The notes below the pieces were generated by a model. The model was not told the origin of the DNA and did no database searches. It saw only the letters and a program-made list of their open reading frames with translations. The translations under genes and the position numbers were made by a program. A stretch of 64,000 nt of DNA from NCBI RefSeq assembly GCF_003129905.1, contig NZ_QFFM01000015.1, positions 18,334 through 82,333 of the forward strand, given 5' to 3'. Positions 8,842-16,966 of this stretch are shown here, one piece after another. The DNA comes from Bifidobacterium callitrichidarum (GTDB lineage: Bacteria > Actinomycetota > Actinomycetes > Actinomycetales > Bifidobacteriaceae). How positions within the stretch are numbered: position 1 is the first letter of the stretch; each line of letters opens with the position of its first letter.

Positions 8842-10626
8842 ATGAGCACCCCACAGCAGCCGCAATATCCTCCATATGATCCAGGGCGGCATGCACAGCC
8901 GCAACGGCAGTATCCAGCCGGACCGGGCACCCCGTATGGCACTCCCCCGGGCTATGTCCCGCAGGAAGGTCCCGTTCCGCAATTGCCACCGATGCAGGGG
9001 ATGCCGCCGAACCGGCCGCGCAGGAAGATGCCCACATGGCTGGTCATCACGATCGCGTTGCTGGTGGCGGTCGCACTTAACATCGCCATAATCTTCGGCA
9101 TCACCAAAGGTGTGGCGCAGCTCATCCGTTCGGCCGGTGAATACGGCTCCACCAATAACGGCTTCACCGTGCACAGCGCCACTCCACCGCCGGAGCCGGC
9201 GGCCCGCCCCGATTCCGTAAGCGCCGCATTCGACAAGTACTACACGCAGCAGTACGTGTGGAAATCCTGCGATCAGGGCGACGGCTGCGCCACGTTCACG
9301 GCGCCGTCCGACTGGTCGGACCCGGATTCGAAACCCATCGAGCTGCACGCCGCCATCCATTTCGCCGAGGATTACGCGATGGGCACCCTGTTCATCAACC
9401 CGGGTGGACCCGGCGCCTCAGGCGCGGACTGGCTGAACGACTTCGTCGAATACACAGCCACCGATGACCTGCGCGAGCATTACGACATCATCGGCTTCGA
9501 CCCGCGCGGCGTCGCCGACTCCACTCCCATCACCTGCGGCACCGATACGACGCTGCTCGACGACTATTTCCTCGCCGATCCGATTACCGCGGACAACCTC
9601 GACCAGAGCCGCGCGATCGCGCAACGGTTCGCCGACGCCTGCCGCACCTCGAGCGGCGACATCATCGACCATGTGGATACGCAGTCCGTGGCCCGCGACC
9701 TCGACATGCTGCGCGCCTTGGCGGGACAGACCAGACTGAACTACCTGGGATTCTCCTATGGCACGTACATCGGCTCCACCTATGCGGCCCTGTTCCCCAA
9801 GCAGACGGGCCGGATCGTGCTGGACGGCGCCATCAACCCCACCGAGGACTCAGCCACCTCGACCATCGAGCAGGCCGTGGGATTCGAAAAAGCGCTTGCC
9901 ACCTATCTCAACGACTGCATCAAGAACGATGGTTCCTGCCCGTTCAAGGGCATGGATACCAATCAGGCGACCAAGGAGATCCAATCGTGGCTCGCGACGG
10001 CGGACACCAAGCCATGGCCCACGTCAAGCGGGAAGAGGGTGAACGGCATCACGATGATGTACGGCATCATTCTGCCCCTGTACTCCGAAGACAACTGGAC
10101 GTACCTGACCCAGGCATTCAAGGAGCTCAAGGACACTGGCAAGGCGGACACCCTGTTGCTCCTGGCGGACACGTATCTCGGTCGTAATGAGAACGGCAAG
10201 TACACCGACAATTCAATGGAGGCCAATCTGGCCGTCAACTGCCTGGACGACCCGCCCACGTCGGATATGGCCAGGCAGGAGGCCATCGCCAAGGAACTGG
10301 GCGAGAAGGCACCCACGTTCGGCCGGTTCATGACGTACGGCAACATCGGGTGCGAGGCGTTGAAGCAGGACCGTTCGGGAATCGGGAAGCTCGATTATTC
10401 CGCTCCCGGAGCCTCCCCGATACTGGTGGTGGGTACCACGGGAGACCCGGCCACGCCTTACCAGGCGGCAGTGAATCTGGCGAAGCTGCTTGAGTCCGGC
10501 GTGCTGCTGACGTACAAGGGCGAAGGGCACACCGCGTATACGTATACGAACTCCTGCGTGGCCGAAACCGTGGACGATTTCCTCATCCACGGCAAGGTGC
10601 CGAGCAGCGATGTGACGTGTGGATAG
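8842..10626 (+). CDS. Membrane-anchored alpha/beta hydrolase, TAP-like (tripeptidyl aminopeptidase family)
   Basis: The 594-residue protein has a Pro/Gln/Tyr-rich cytoplasmic N-terminus (residues 1-60), one membrane helix (about 66-88) and an extracellular alpha/beta hydrolase domain. Visible elements are the oxyanion region FINPGGPGASGADWL, the nucleophile elbow GFSYGTY with Ser at about 305, and the C-terminal TAP domain with GTTGDPATPY (acid residue, about 535) and GEGHTAY (His, about 563). Family members such as Streptomyces SlpD/SlpE remove N-terminal peptides from secreted or cell-wall substrates. Many cysteines in the ectodomain suggest disulphides. It is monocistronic and ends at a clear terminator. 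Confidence 0.85.
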   Translation: MSTPQQPQYPPYDPGRHAQPQRQYPAGPGTPYGTPPGYVPQEGPVPQLPPMQGMPPNRPRRKMPTWLVITIALLVAVALNIAIIFGITKGVAQLIRSAGEYGSTNNGFTVHSATPPPEPAARPDSVSAAFDKYYTQQYVWKSCDQGDGCATFTAPSDWSDPDSKPIELHAAIHFAEDYAMGTLFINPGGPGASGADWLNDFVEYTATDDLREHYDIIGFDPRGVADSTPITCGTDTTLLDDYFLADPITADNLDQSRAIAQRFADACRTSSGDIIDHVDTQSVARDLDMLRALAGQTRLNYLGFSYGTYIGSTYAALFPKQTGRIVLDGAINPTEDSATSTIEQAVGFEKALATYLNDCIKNDGSCPFKGMDTNQATKEIQSWLATADTKPWPTSSGKRVNGITMMYGIILPLYSEDNWTYLTQAFKELKDTGKADTLLLLADTYLGRNENGKYTDNSMEANLAVNCLDDPPTSDMARQEAIAKELGEKAPTFGRFMTYGNIGCEALKQDRSGIGKLDYSAPGASPILVVGTTGDPATPYQAAVNLAKLLESGVLLTYKGEGHTAYTYTNSCVAETVDDFLIHGKVPSSDVTCG

Positions 10627-10627
10627 C

Positions 10628-10663
10628 GAATCGGGCCGCGCTCATGCACGGCCCGATTCTTTC
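10628..10663 (+). terminator. Terminator between the peptidase gene and parE
   Basis: GAATCGGGCCG and CGGCCCGATTC form an 11-bp stem followed by TTTCAT. It lies between two convergent genes and may act for both. Confidence 0.8.
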
Positions 10664-10675
10664 ATACCTGGGATA

Positions 10676-13006
10676 TCAGGTATCGATCTTGGAGCGGTCG
10701 AAGTCGTCCGCGTTGTCCACGATGAACTGCTTGCGCGGCGGCACGTCGTCTCCCATGAGCAGGCTGAAGATCTCGGAGGCCTGCGCGGCGTCCTCCATTC
10801 GGATGCGACGCAGCATGCGCGTGCGCGGGTCCATGGTGGTGTCTGCCAACTGGTCGGCGTCCATCTCGCCCAGACCCTTGTATCGCTGGATGTCGTCCGC
10901 GTAGCCGATGTGCTTGCGGTCGAGATCCGCGAGCTTGGTGGCCAGTTCGTCGTCCGAATACGTGTACAGGTATTCGCCCTTGTGCGAGCCGGTCAGCGCG
11001 ATGCGGTGCAGCGGCGGCACGGCGGCGTACACGTACCCGTGTTCGATGAGCGGGCGCATGTACCGGTAGAACAACGTGAGCAGCAGGATGCGGATGTGCG
11101 CGCCGTCCACATCGGCATCGGTCATCATGATGATCTTGTGGTAGCGCGACTGTTCGATGTCGAAGCTCTGGCCGGAACCGGCGCCCACCACCTGGATGAT
11201 GGCCGCGCATTCCTTGTTGGAAAGCATCTGCGTGATGGAGGCCTTCTGCACGTTGAGGATCTTGCCTCGGATCGGCAGGAGCGCCTGGAAGCCGGCGTTG
11301 CGCGCGGCCTTGGCGGTGCCGAGTGCGGAGTCGCCCTCCACGATGAACAGTTCGGCGATGTCGTCGTTGCCGGGCTGGCAATCGGACAGTTTGGCCGGCA
11401 TCGACGCGGATTCGAGCGCGTTCTTGCGGCGCGTGACCTCCTTGGCCTTACGTGATTGGATGCGGGCGTGCATCTCGCCCACAATCTTCTCCAGCACGCG
11501 GCCGGACTGCTCCTTGTAGCCGCGCTTGGCACCGGTGATCATCTCGCCGAACTGCCTGTCCGTGAGCCTGGTGACGATCGGCTTGACCTGCGCGGTGCCG
11601 AGCACATCCTTGGTCTGGCCCTGGAACTGCGGTTCGGCCACGCGGGCGGTCACCACGGCCACCAGACCGGCTTGGATGTCGTCACGCTCGACCCTCATGG
11701 CGTTGTCCTTGAGGTTCACCTTGAGCTTGCGGGCGTTATCCTCCACGGCCTTGCGGATCTGCTTGGTGATGGCGTTCATGAAGCCGTCCACGTGCGTGCC
11801 GCCGCCGGGCGTCTCCACGATGTTCACGAAGCTGCGAATGGTGGTGTCGTAGCCGTTGACCCATCTGAGGGCGATGTCAATGCCGCAGGTGCGTTCGATC
11901 TCCTGGGCGTGCAGTTCGCCGCCCTCGCCCACGGCCTGGGTCTCCTCCTTGTAGGTGCCCTCGCCCTGGATACGCCAGATGTCCGAGATCGGCTCGCCTT
12001 TGGACAGGAAGTCCACGAAGTCCTTCACGCCGCCGGTGTGGCGGAATTCCACGACGCGCGGGTGGGCCGGCTGTTCGCCGAACGCGCCGTCCGCGATCTC
12101 GCCGGCAGGATCGAAGGAGAAGTCCTCGTCGCCGTTTTCGGTGGTGCCGGCTTCGTGGGCGTCGGTCTCGATATCGTCGGCCGCACCATCGGTCTCGGCG
12201 ATGCCGTCGGATGCGGTCACCTCAGCGGCGACGTCGCGCACCTCGGCGGACACCGGCGCACCGGCATCGTCCGTAGGCTCGGCCGCGGCCGTTTCCGGTA
12301 CGTTCTCGTCCACGATGGTGATCTTCAGGCCCGGTACCAGAAAGCTGGTCTGGCGTACGCGGTCCACGAGCTGTTCGTAGGAGAACTCCGCGGTTTTGTT
12401 GAAGATCTCGGGGTCGGCCCAGTAGCGGATGCGCGTACCCGTGGTCTTCGGGGAGACCTTGCCGATGATCTCCAGTTCGGTGGGACGGTTCTTGCGGGTG
12501 CGCTTGAACGGCGAGTCCGGTGACGGGTTGGCCGGGTCGGCGTCCGTGTACACGCCGGGATGGCCCTGATGGAAGGCCATGTGATGGGTTTTGCCGTCGC
12601 GGTCCACTTCGACGTCGAGTCGCGAGCTCAGGGCGTTGACCACCGAGGAGCCCACGCCGTGCAAGCCGCCGACCGCGTTGTAGGAGGAGTTGCCGAACTT
12701 GGCGCCGGCGTGCAGCTTGGTGAGCACCACTTCCACGCCGGACAGGCCGGTCTTCGGCTCCTTGTCCACCGGGATGCCTCGACCGTTGTCCGCCACCTCC
12801 ACCGAGCCATCGGTGTGCAGGGTGACGGTGATGTCCGTGCAGAAACCGGCCAGAGCCTCATCGACCGAGTTGTCGATGATCTCCCACAGGCAGTGCATGA
12901 GGCCCTGCGAGTCGGTGGTGCCGATGTACATGCCCGGACGCTTGCGCACCGCGTCGAGGCCTTCGAGGACGGCAAGGTCCTTCGCGCCGTATTCTTCTGT
13001 GGCCAT
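10676..13006 (-). CDS. parE: DNA topoisomerase IV subunit B-like ATPase (ParE)
   Basis: The 776-residue type IIA topoisomerase ATPase subunit drives decatenation or relaxation together with a ParC partner. The GHKL ATPase domain is seen from VRKRPGMYIG, IIDNSVDEALAG and DNGRGIPV. The TOPRIM domain carries EGDSALGTAKAARN (catalytic Glu) and MMTDADVDGAHIR. SALGTAK in place of the gyrase SAGGSAK, and the location beside sigA rather than beside dnaA/recF, favour ParE over GyrB. An acidic Asp/Glu/Ala insertion of about 85 residues (roughly 250-335) splits the transducer region. A Shine-Dalgarno AAAGGACC precedes the ATG. GyrB cannot be fully excluded. Confidence 0.85.
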   Translation of the reverse strand: MATEEYGAKDLAVLEGLDAVRKRPGMYIGTTDSQGLMHCLWEIIDNSVDEALAGFCTDITVTLHTDGSVEVADNGRGIPVDKEPKTGLSGVEVVLTKLHAGAKFGNSSYNAVGGLHGVGSSVVNALSSRLDVEVDRDGKTHHMAFHQGHPGVYTDADPANPSPDSPFKRTRKNRPTELEIIGKVSPKTTGTRIRYWADPEIFNKTAEFSYEQLVDRVRQTSFLVPGLKITIVDENVPETAAAEPTDDAGAPVSAEVRDVAAEVTASDGIAETDGAADDIETDAHEAGTTENGDEDFSFDPAGEIADGAFGEQPAHPRVVEFRHTGGVKDFVDFLSKGEPISDIWRIQGEGTYKEETQAVGEGGELHAQEIERTCGIDIALRWVNGYDTTIRSFVNIVETPGGGTHVDGFMNAITKQIRKAVEDNARKLKVNLKDNAMRVERDDIQAGLVAVVTARVAEPQFQGQTKDVLGTAQVKPIVTRLTDRQFGEMITGAKRGYKEQSGRVLEKIVGEMHARIQSRKAKEVTRRKNALESASMPAKLSDCQPGNDDIAELFIVEGDSALGTAKAARNAGFQALLPIRGKILNVQKASITQMLSNKECAAIIQVVGAGSGQSFDIEQSRYHKIIMMTDADVDGAHIRILLLTLFYRYMRPLIEHGYVYAAVPPLHRIALTGSHKGEYLYTYSDDELATKLADLDRKHIGYADDIQRYKGLGEMDADQLADTTMDPRTRMLRRIRMEDAAQASEIFSLLMGDDVPPRKQFIVDNADDFDRSKIDT

Positions 13007-13034
13007 AGGTCCTTTTGTTTCCGAGTTCTATATG

Positions 13035-13067
13035 GCTGTGGCTTCCCGTTGAGGGGGAAGCCACAGC
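13035..13067 (-). terminator. Hairpin between sigA and parE
   Basis: GCTGTGGCTTCCC pairs with GGGAAGCCACAGC (13 bp). There is no T tract, so termination or mRNA end protection for sigA is possible rather than certain. Confidence 0.5.
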
Positions 13068-13073
13068 TAACGA

Positions 13074-14495
13074 TCACTGATCCAGGAAGTCGCGCAGCGT
13101 CTGCGAACGGGACGGGTGGCGCAGCTTGGACATGGTCTTGGATTCGATCTGGCGGATGCGCTCACGGGTCACGCCGTACACGCGGCCGATGTCGTCCAGG
13201 GTCTTGGGCTGGCCGTCCTCAAGGCCGTAACGCATCTTGATGACGCCGGCCTCACGCGGGGACAGGGTCTCCAGCACCTGCTTGAACTGCTCCTGCAGCA
13301 GGGAGAAGGCGACCGCGTCGGACGGGGCGATGGCGTCGGTGTCCTCGATGAGATCGCCGAACTCGGAATCGCCGTCCTCGCCGAGCGGAGTGTGCAGGGA
13401 AATGGGCTCGCGGCCGTACTTCTGCACCTCCTGCACCTTCTCGACCGGCATGTCGAGCTCGCGGGCCAGCTCGTCCGGCGTGGGCTCGCGGCCGAGATCC
13501 TGCAGCATCTGACGCTGAACGCGGGAAAGCTTGTTGATGACCTCCACCATGTGCACGGGCACGCGGATGGTGCGGGCCTGGTCGGCCATGGCTCGGGTGA
13601 TGGCCTGGCGAATCCACCACGTGGCGTAGGTGGAGAACTTGAAGCCCTTCTTCCAGTCGAACTTCTCGACGGCGCGGATGAGGCCCAGGTTGCCTTCCTG
13701 GATCAGATCGAGGAAGAGCATGCCGCGGCCGGTGTAACGCTTGGCGAGGGAGACCACAAGTCGCAGGTTGGCCTCCAGCAGGTGATCCTTGGCCTTCTTG
13801 CCATCGGCGGCGGCCCACTTGAGCTCACGCTTGCGCTTGAACTCCATGCCCTCGCCCTCGGTGTCCAGCAGGTGCTGGGCGTACAGGCCAGCCTCGATAC
13901 GCTCGGAGAGGTCCACCTCCTGTTCGGCGTTCAACAGGCTCACGCGGCCAATCTGCTTCAAGTAGTCCTTGACCGGATCGGCGGTGGCGCCGGCGGCGAT
14001 CACACGGCGCTTCGGGTTGCCCGCGGGGATGATGTTCTCGTCATCGTCGTCCGTGTCGGAAACCACGTAGGCGCCCTTTTCCTTGGGCGCTTCGGGGGTC
14101 TTGGGCTGGGATTCCTCTTCGTCCTCGTCGTCCTCGTCCTCAAGGTCCTCGTCCGCGTCGTCGCCGTCCTCATCGAGGTCGTCGTCATCGGCGTCGACGT
14201 CGTCCAGATCCTCGTCCAGATCGTCCACGTCAAGGTCGGCGTCATCCACGTCGGCGTCGGCGTCAAGCTCGTCGTCGTTCTGGGTGTCCTCGTCCTTGAT
14301 GATGTCCTCGTCCTTCGCCTTCTTGGCGGCGGACTTGCGCGTGGTCTTCTTGGCCGGGCCGTTGGCGGCCTCAGTCTTGGTGGACTTCCTCCTGGTGGAG
14401 GGCTTGCGCGCGGCGGTCTTGGAGCTGGCCTTCTTTCCGGTGTCTTCGCTGGATTCGGTTGCCTGCTTGGTTGCCGTCGTTTCCTTCGTGGCCAA
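13074..14495 (-). CDS. sigA: Primary RNA polymerase sigma factor (SigA/RpoD/HrdB type)
   Basis: This 473-residue group 1 sigma-70 factor directs transcription of housekeeping genes. The C-terminal 300 residues contain region 1.2 ([14 protein letters not shown]), region 2 ([35 protein letters not shown]), region 3 and region 4 ([29 protein letters not shown]). The first 150 residues are lysine/alanine-rich and then extremely acidic, as in actinobacterial primary sigma factors. A TTG start at 14495 is chosen because AGGAGG lies 8 nt upstream and the protein then begins [10 protein letters not shown]; the frame stays open upstream to 14546, but that start lacks a ribosome-binding site and would lie almost on the promoter. 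Confidence 0.93.
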   Translation of the reverse strand: MATKETTATKQATESSEDTGKKASSKTAARKPSTRRKSTKTEAANGPAKKTTRKSAAKKAKDEDIIKDEDTQNDDELDADADVDDADLDVDDLDEDLDDVDADDDDLDEDGDDADEDLEDEDDEDEEESQPKTPEAPKEKGAYVVSDTDDDDENIIPAGNPKRRVIAAGATADPVKDYLKQIGRVSLLNAEQEVDLSERIEAGLYAQHLLDTEGEGMEFKRKRELKWAAADGKKAKDHLLEANLRLVVSLAKRYTGRGMLFLDLIQEGNLGLIRAVEKFDWKKGFKFSTYATWWIRQAITRAMADQARTIRVPVHMVEVINKLSRVQRQMLQDLGREPTPDELARELDMPVEKVQEVQKYGREPISLHTPLGEDGDSEFGDLIEDTDAIAPSDAVAFSLLQEQFKQVLETLSPREAGVIKMRYGLEDGQPKTLDDIGRVYGVTRERIRQIESKTMSKLRHPSRSQTLRDFLDQ

Positions 14496-14528
14496 AACTT
14501 GCTCCTCCTGATCTCTCGCCGTGAAGCG

Positions 14529-14557
14529 CATATACCACATGGGCACACTTCTGGCAA
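14529..14557 (-). promoter_or_regulatory. Candidate sigA promoter
   Basis: On the minus strand TTGCCA and TATATG are separated by exactly 17 bp. Transcription would start near 14522, giving a short leader containing the AGGAGG that serves the TTG start. Confidence 0.5.
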
Positions 14558-14675
14558 GGGCAAATCGTCAACTATGTGAGTAAACCACCCTCCACGGACG
14601 ATTATTCCCGCCGACACGGTTCACGACGTGTTGTTTCCGCCGCGCGCACACGCCCGTCACTGACCGTCCGGGATG

Positions 14676-15473
14676 CTACCGGCGGCCTGCCGCAAGGGCT
14701 CGCGCCTTGCACCATGCGGGTGCGATGCCCCGGTCCGAGGCTGAGAAGATCATCGCCGCCAGCGAACAATCCTCATCCAGCAACAGGCATTGCAGTGCGA
14801 ACGCCGCTGCCTTGGGGTCCCCGAGCCACCCCAGCACGTACGCCACCACGGCCAGCGGTTGGATGCAGTACGGCACGGGCGAGGCCGCGGCCATCTCAAG
14901 CAGGATGTCCACCCCGGTGCGGCATCGATCCTCGTCCGGCACCAGTCCTTCGTCTTCGAACGCCCAAGTCAGCAGACGACCCATCGCCTTCTTGGTGCGC
15001 GCCCGGTGCGGTCTGGCGGCGAATTCCATGAGCTGACTCTTGGGGCAATGCCGCTCATCCACCACGAGCGAAAGGATGAGCGCGTCCCTGATCGCCAGCG
15101 TCTCGTGCATGCCGGCCACGAAGGCCATCAGTGTGGCGCGCCCCGGGCACCGCTCGCCGTCGAGCCCTTCGAGCCATTCGTCCAGCGGGCCGGCCACCCA
15201 ATCGGCGTTGGCCTCCTGGATACCGCGTACCCTGCGATCCTCGCGGAACCGAAGGGCGAGCTCCTCCAGTTCGTCGTAGTCGAACGGTGGGATGCCGTCG
15301 CCTTCGTCGTTCTCCAGAACGAATCCCGCATCGCATGGTTCGCGATATCGCTCGTCGTGTTCGTCGTCGTGCCGTTCATCCGGCATCGGTGCCGGACGGC
15401 ATTCGCAGGTGTGCGGATCGTGCGTCTCGTGCGGGCGCGTCCGTCGTCGTGTTCGTATCGTATGCGTGGGCAT
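14676..15473 (-). CDS. DUF4192 family protein
   Basis: The 265-residue protein matches the actinobacterial DUF4192 family in its C-terminal half: PLAVVAYVLGWLGDPKAAAFALQCLL followed by DCSLAAMIF and the GIAPAWCKA tail, the family pattern for a helical repeat of unknown function. The N-terminus is rich in Arg/His/Asp and probably disordered. The ATG at 15473 has a strong GGGAGGA Shine-Dalgarno; upstream in-frame starts have none. It is transcribed towards sigA. No function is established for the family. Confidence 0.75.
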   Translation of the reverse strand: MPTHTIRTRRRTRPHETHDPHTCECRPAPMPDERHDDEHDERYREPCDAGFVLENDEGDGIPPFDYDELEELALRFREDRRVRGIQEANADWVAGPLDEWLEGLDGERCPGRATLMAFVAGMHETLAIRDALILSLVVDERHCPKSQLMEFAARPHRARTKKAMGRLLTWAFEDEGLVPDEDRCRTGVDILLEMAAASPVPYCIQPLAVVAYVLGWLGDPKAAAFALQCLLLDEDCSLAAMIFSASDRGIAPAWCKARALAAGRR

Positions 15474-15698
15474 GGTGATTCGTCCTCCCTGACTATGGCG
15501 GCCTCCGGTGGCCGCAAGGTGATGGATGGTTGCGCGGATACGAACGGCCGTCGATAATTCGTCTGCGATTCGCCGGTGAAGCTCGCATCCGCCCGCCCGG
15601 CTGGGCGTGACCTCCACTATGCGCGATGACGGGCGCGCCGCACCGCGAAAAACGGTTCATGTGGTTCCGGGTTCCGCTCCCCCGGTTTTCAGCGGTTC

Positions 15699-15727
15699 TT
15701 GTGTTCTCCATACCCTGTGGATAAGTT
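15699..15727 (+). promoter_or_regulatory. Promoter of the polyprenyl synthase gene, leaderless geometry
   Basis: TTGTGT (15699-15704) and TAAGTT (15722-15727) are 17 bp apart, and the ATG at 15734 follows the -10 by 6 nt. The purine stretch AGAGG just before the ATG is too close to act as a ribosome-binding site. Confidence 0.6.
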
Positions 15728-15733
15728 AGAGGC

Positions 15734-16840
15734 ATGTGGACAACCGATCATGACCTTGCCATCATCGAACCGCGCATCGCCGAACTGGTGCGTGAACTGA
15801 CGGACGCGCCCGCCACCGGCGAAGTGGCCGACGCACTGCGACCGGTGATGGGACAGGTCGTCGATCAGGCCGTTGCCTCCAGCGAGGGAGGTAAACGACT
15901 GCGCGCGCTGCTCACACTCGCCGCGTTCGACGCGCTGCGAACCGACTTCCCCGGCTCGTTCGATGCCGAAGCCGATGACGACGCACGCCGTTCGATGGTG
16001 GATCTCGCCTGCGCCATCGAGGTGTTCCAGACGGCCGCGCTGGTGCATGACGACATCATCGACGAATCCGATCTGCGCCGTGGCAAACCCTCCGCCCACC
16101 GCGCGCTCGAACAGGCCGTGCACAGCGGCGTCATCGGCCGTGGTCTCGGTCTGATGCTCGGCGACATCCTGGCCACCGCGTGCATTGAGATCGCACGCCG
16201 GGCTTCGCGGGGTCTCGCCAACGCGGATGCCATCGACGAGGCCTTCCTTACCATGCAGCGCGAGGTCGAGATCGGGCAGGTTCTGGATCTGGGCGTGGAA
16301 ATGACGCCGTTGGACGATCCGGCAGGTCTGGCGGATGCCTCGTTGAACGTGTTCCGTTGGAAGACGGCCAGCTACACCACCATCGCTCCGCTGCTGTTCG
16401 CTTTCCTTGCCGCAGGGTTCAAACCGGATGAGGCGCGCGGCCATGCGCTGGCCATCGGGCATCCGCTTGGCGTGGCGTTCCAGCTGGCGGACGATCTTCT
16501 GGATGTCATCGGTTCCAGCCGCAACACCGGAAAGCCGGTGGGCGGCGACATCCGCGAGGGCAAGCGTACGGTGCTGTTGGCGGATGCGTTGGGCGGTGCC
16601 GGAGCGGACGAACGTGGCGAACTCGTCGCCATGTTTTCAGCCGATCATCGTGATGAAGCTCAGGTGGCCAGCGCCATCGGATTGTTCGGTTCGACCGGCG
16701 CCATCGATCGTTCCCGCGAGCGCATCCATGCGCTTTGGCTCGCCTCGCGCGAGGCCATCGCCGGGCTCGGTCTCGACGACGAATGCGAGCGCCGATTAGC
16801 GGAGGCGTGCGCCAGGTTCATCCCCGAACAGCTGCGCTGA
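15734..16840 (+). CDS. Trans-isoprenyl diphosphate synthase (polyprenyl synthetase)
   Basis: The 368-residue cytoplasmic enzyme condenses isopentenyl diphosphate with an allylic diphosphate to give a longer prenyl diphosphate. The first aspartate-rich motif is VHDDIIDESD (Asp at about 106-107) and the second is QLADDLLDVIG (about 253-257). GGKRLRALL, the diphosphate-binding Gly-Gly-Lys-Arg motif, and GGDIREGKRTVLL are also present. Chain length cannot be read with confidence; geranylgeranyl or a longer product for membrane lipids or carrier precursors is plausible. It precedes the PASTA kinase on the same strand by 126 bp, with its own promoter. Confidence 0.88.
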   Translation: MWTTDHDLAIIEPRIAELVRELTDAPATGEVADALRPVMGQVVDQAVASSEGGKRLRALLTLAAFDALRTDFPGSFDAEADDDARRSMVDLACAIEVFQTAALVHDDIIDESDLRRGKPSAHRALEQAVHSGVIGRGLGLMLGDILATACIEIARRASRGLANADAIDEAFLTMQREVEIGQVLDLGVEMTPLDDPAGLADASLNVFRWKTASYTTIAPLLFAFLAAGFKPDEARGHALAIGHPLGVAFQLADDLLDVIGSSRNTGKPVGGDIREGKRTVLLADALGGAGADERGELVAMFSADHRDEAQVASAIGLFGSTGAIDRSRERIHALWLASREAIAGLGLDDECERRLAEACARFIPEQLR

Positions 16841-16945
16841 CGCCATCCCCGGCGTAGTGCATCCGCCACGTCATACCTGATTTCCCTCGCCTGAATCCGC
16901 GTGAATTCTTTGCAACCGCAATCGTTCCGCGTAGCCCTGCCCATG

Positions 16946-16951
16946 TAGACT
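16946..16951 (+). promoter_or_regulatory. Possible -10 box TAGACT for the PASTA kinase
   Basis: TAGACT sits 15 nt before the GTG at 16967. This predicts a transcript start near 16958 and so a leader under 10 nt to the GTG, or about 36 nt to the ATG at 16994. Confidence 0.4.
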
Positions 16952-16966
16952 GAACGGTGTTCAGCA

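Noticed and set aside
10676..13006. Naming the topoisomerase gene gyrB
   Set aside because: The SALGTAK motif and the neighbourhood with sigA rather than dnaA/recF favour ParE; retained only as an alternative.
13116..14579. A 487-codon frame opposite sigA rich in Val/Leu/Gly
   Set aside because: It results from reading the Asp/Glu codon runs of sigA backwards; no start signal is associated.
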